Source: Thamnidium elegans (taxonomy: Eukaryota; Mucoromycota; Mucoromycetes; Mucorales; Mucoraceae). Taken from it: 64,000 bases of DNA. The notes under the pieces are model-generated. The model saw only the letters and a program-made list of their open reading frames with translations, had not been told where the DNA came from and did no database searches. Below are positions 62,770 to 64,000 of the stretch, piece after piece. The stretch's first letter is position 1. Each line of letters begins with the position of its first letter. The position numbers and the translations under genes are program-made. The stretch spans positions 216,001 through 280,000 of the forward strand of contig JAIXMG010000021.1 of NCBI GenBank assembly GCA_025201345.1, given 5' to 3'.

Positions 62770-64000
62770 ATGGCTATTTGTAAATTCTTTCAAGCCGGTA
62801 ATTGTCGTAATGGCAACCGCTGTAATTTCGAACATATAAAACCAAACGCTACTGCAATAAGCAAATACAAGTAAATAAAATATCTTAAATATTTACGATT
62901 ACCTTTCTTCTTTCTAAACGTTCCAAATTCATCCTATAGTGAAACATCAATCAAAACCAATTTAACAGAAGAACGTCCTCAATGGAAATTAAGTGTATAT
63001 GGTCCTGCAAAAGAAGAGCCTAATCTTATTGTTGGTACAGATAAAAGTTGCGAAGAAGATCGATTACTATATTATATGAGTATGCGAACAGTGGGCAACG
63101 AAAGTCAATATGCAAGTATATTTTATGGTTATTATTTGTTATATACTAATTTTATTGTGTATAGCTTGCTAGCCATGAACAATCTTTTACTCAAATGGAA
63201 AGTCAAGTCAATGCTATTTTAAGTAATGCAACAGGAGCAATTCAGCATTACGAAAAACAAAAGTCTAATCATTCTGGTCCATTTGGTGGTCCTACTAACA
63301 ATGCACCTTTTGCACCTTTTACAGCACCTTCAAACGCTTTTGGCGGAGCATACGGACAACAGCCTTCTTCTGCCTTTGGTGCAGCTAAACCAGCTGCTGC
63401 ATTTGGACAGCCGTCAGCTTTTGGTACCCCAGCAGCAACACCTGTTTCGGCATTTGGACAACCTTCAGCGTTTGGATCAACGAATACGTTAGGCGCCGGT
63501 GGAAGCGCATTTGGATCTACGAGTGCGTTAGGTGGTGGTGGAAGTGCATTTGGATCCACGAGTGCGTTGGGAGGTGGAAGTGCTTTTGGATCTACTAGCG
63601 CGTTAGGTGGCGGCGGTGGTGCATTCGGAACTACTAGTGCGTTAGGTGGTGGAGGAAGTGCATTCGGGTCAACAAGTGCATTAGGTGGTGGTGGTGGAAG
63701 CGCATTTGGGTCTACAAGTGCGTTGGGAAGTGGAAGCGCGTTTGGATCGACAAGTGCTTTAGGTTCAGGTACAAGTGCGTTTGGACAACCTTCAGCATTT
63801 GGAGCAATGGCTAATAAACCCGCCACAACTACACCTACTTCTGCATTTGGAGCTACCCCATCTGCATTTGGAACTACCCCATCTGCATTTGGAGCTACAC
63901 CGTCCGCATTTGGAACTACCGCTACACCATCTGCGTTTGGAAACGCTTCAACTTTAGGGGGAGGAGGAGGAGGAGCATTTGGAAATAATGTTGGTAATAC
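62770..64000 (+). CDS. NUP42: Nucleoporin Nup42/Rip1-like, CCCH finger plus FG repeats (3' end outside window)
   Basis: This cytoplasmic-face nuclear pore protein is involved in mRNA export with Gle1/Dbp5. The exons are 62770-62870, 62940-63111 and 63165 onward; the gene runs off the window end. The N-terminal CCCH zinc finger is ICKFFQAGNCRNGNRCNFEH (C4, C12, C18, H22), the Nup42/NUPL2 hallmark. A charged linker (ERPQWKLSVYGPAKEEPN) and a helical segment HEQSFTQMESQVNAILSNAT follow. Long FG repeats (SAFGSTSALGGGG, SAFGQPSAFG, TPSAFG) continue to the edge. The second intron must use a GC donor (GCAAGT at 63112) with a TACTAAT branch site and TATAG acceptor; no GT donor keeps the frame with good consensus. 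The C-terminal Gle1-binding region is not visible. Confidence 0.88.

Overview
The window is nuclear DNA of an early-diverging filamentous fungus, most likely Mucoromycota (Mucorales). Reasons: AT-rich sequence with very long A/T homopolymers; short introns (mostly 45-90 nt) with GT-AG borders and TACTAAT/ACTAAT branch sites; a White-Collar-1 type photoreceptor with a terminal GATA finger; and decayed gene and retroelement families of the kind seen in Mucorales. The species assignment is inference. Most genes are split by introns, so the models below were joined by hand with checked splice phases.

Layout. 2-12 kb holds a small unknown gene, then ALG7 (first enzyme of N-glycan assembly), a DPY30/Sdc1 COMPASS subunit, a bZIP factor, isovaleryl-CoA dehydrogenase and an ALDH9-like aldehyde dehydrogenase. 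13-16.4 kb is accessory: two copies of a small unrecognised multi-exon gene family (one broken by a 21-bp minisatellite) and a frameshifted nuclease-like remnant. 16.5-25.1 kb is housekeeping again: EME1, DHX35, PFS2 and glucosamine-6-phosphate deaminase. 25.2-30.1 kb is accessory: gene remnants, an intron-containing tRNA-Tyr, a decayed retrotransposon gag and a decayed GEVK-motif gene. 30.4-33.9 kb is PPP4R1. 34.7-36.9 kb is accessory: a third, longer member of the small gene family and a frameshifted zinc-knuckle ORF.

37.8-64 kb is gene-dense. It holds a TEY-type MAP kinase, WC-1, a ROM2-type Rho1 exchange factor, ATS1, SPB1, three clustered GT15 mannosyltransferases, a mucin-like single-pass membrane protein and the start of NUP42. 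ROM2, the MAP kinase, the GT15 cluster, ALG7 and the mucin-like protein all bear on the cell wall or glycosylation. I see no operon-like co-regulation apart from a few divergent pairs.

The best candidates for something undescribed are two. The first is the small gene family at 13.5, 15.8 and 35 kb; two of its copies share an upstream array of palindromic ATCATGAT-type repeats. The second is the GT15 trio, in which the middle gene has lost both the EPD metal motif and the putative catalytic Glu.
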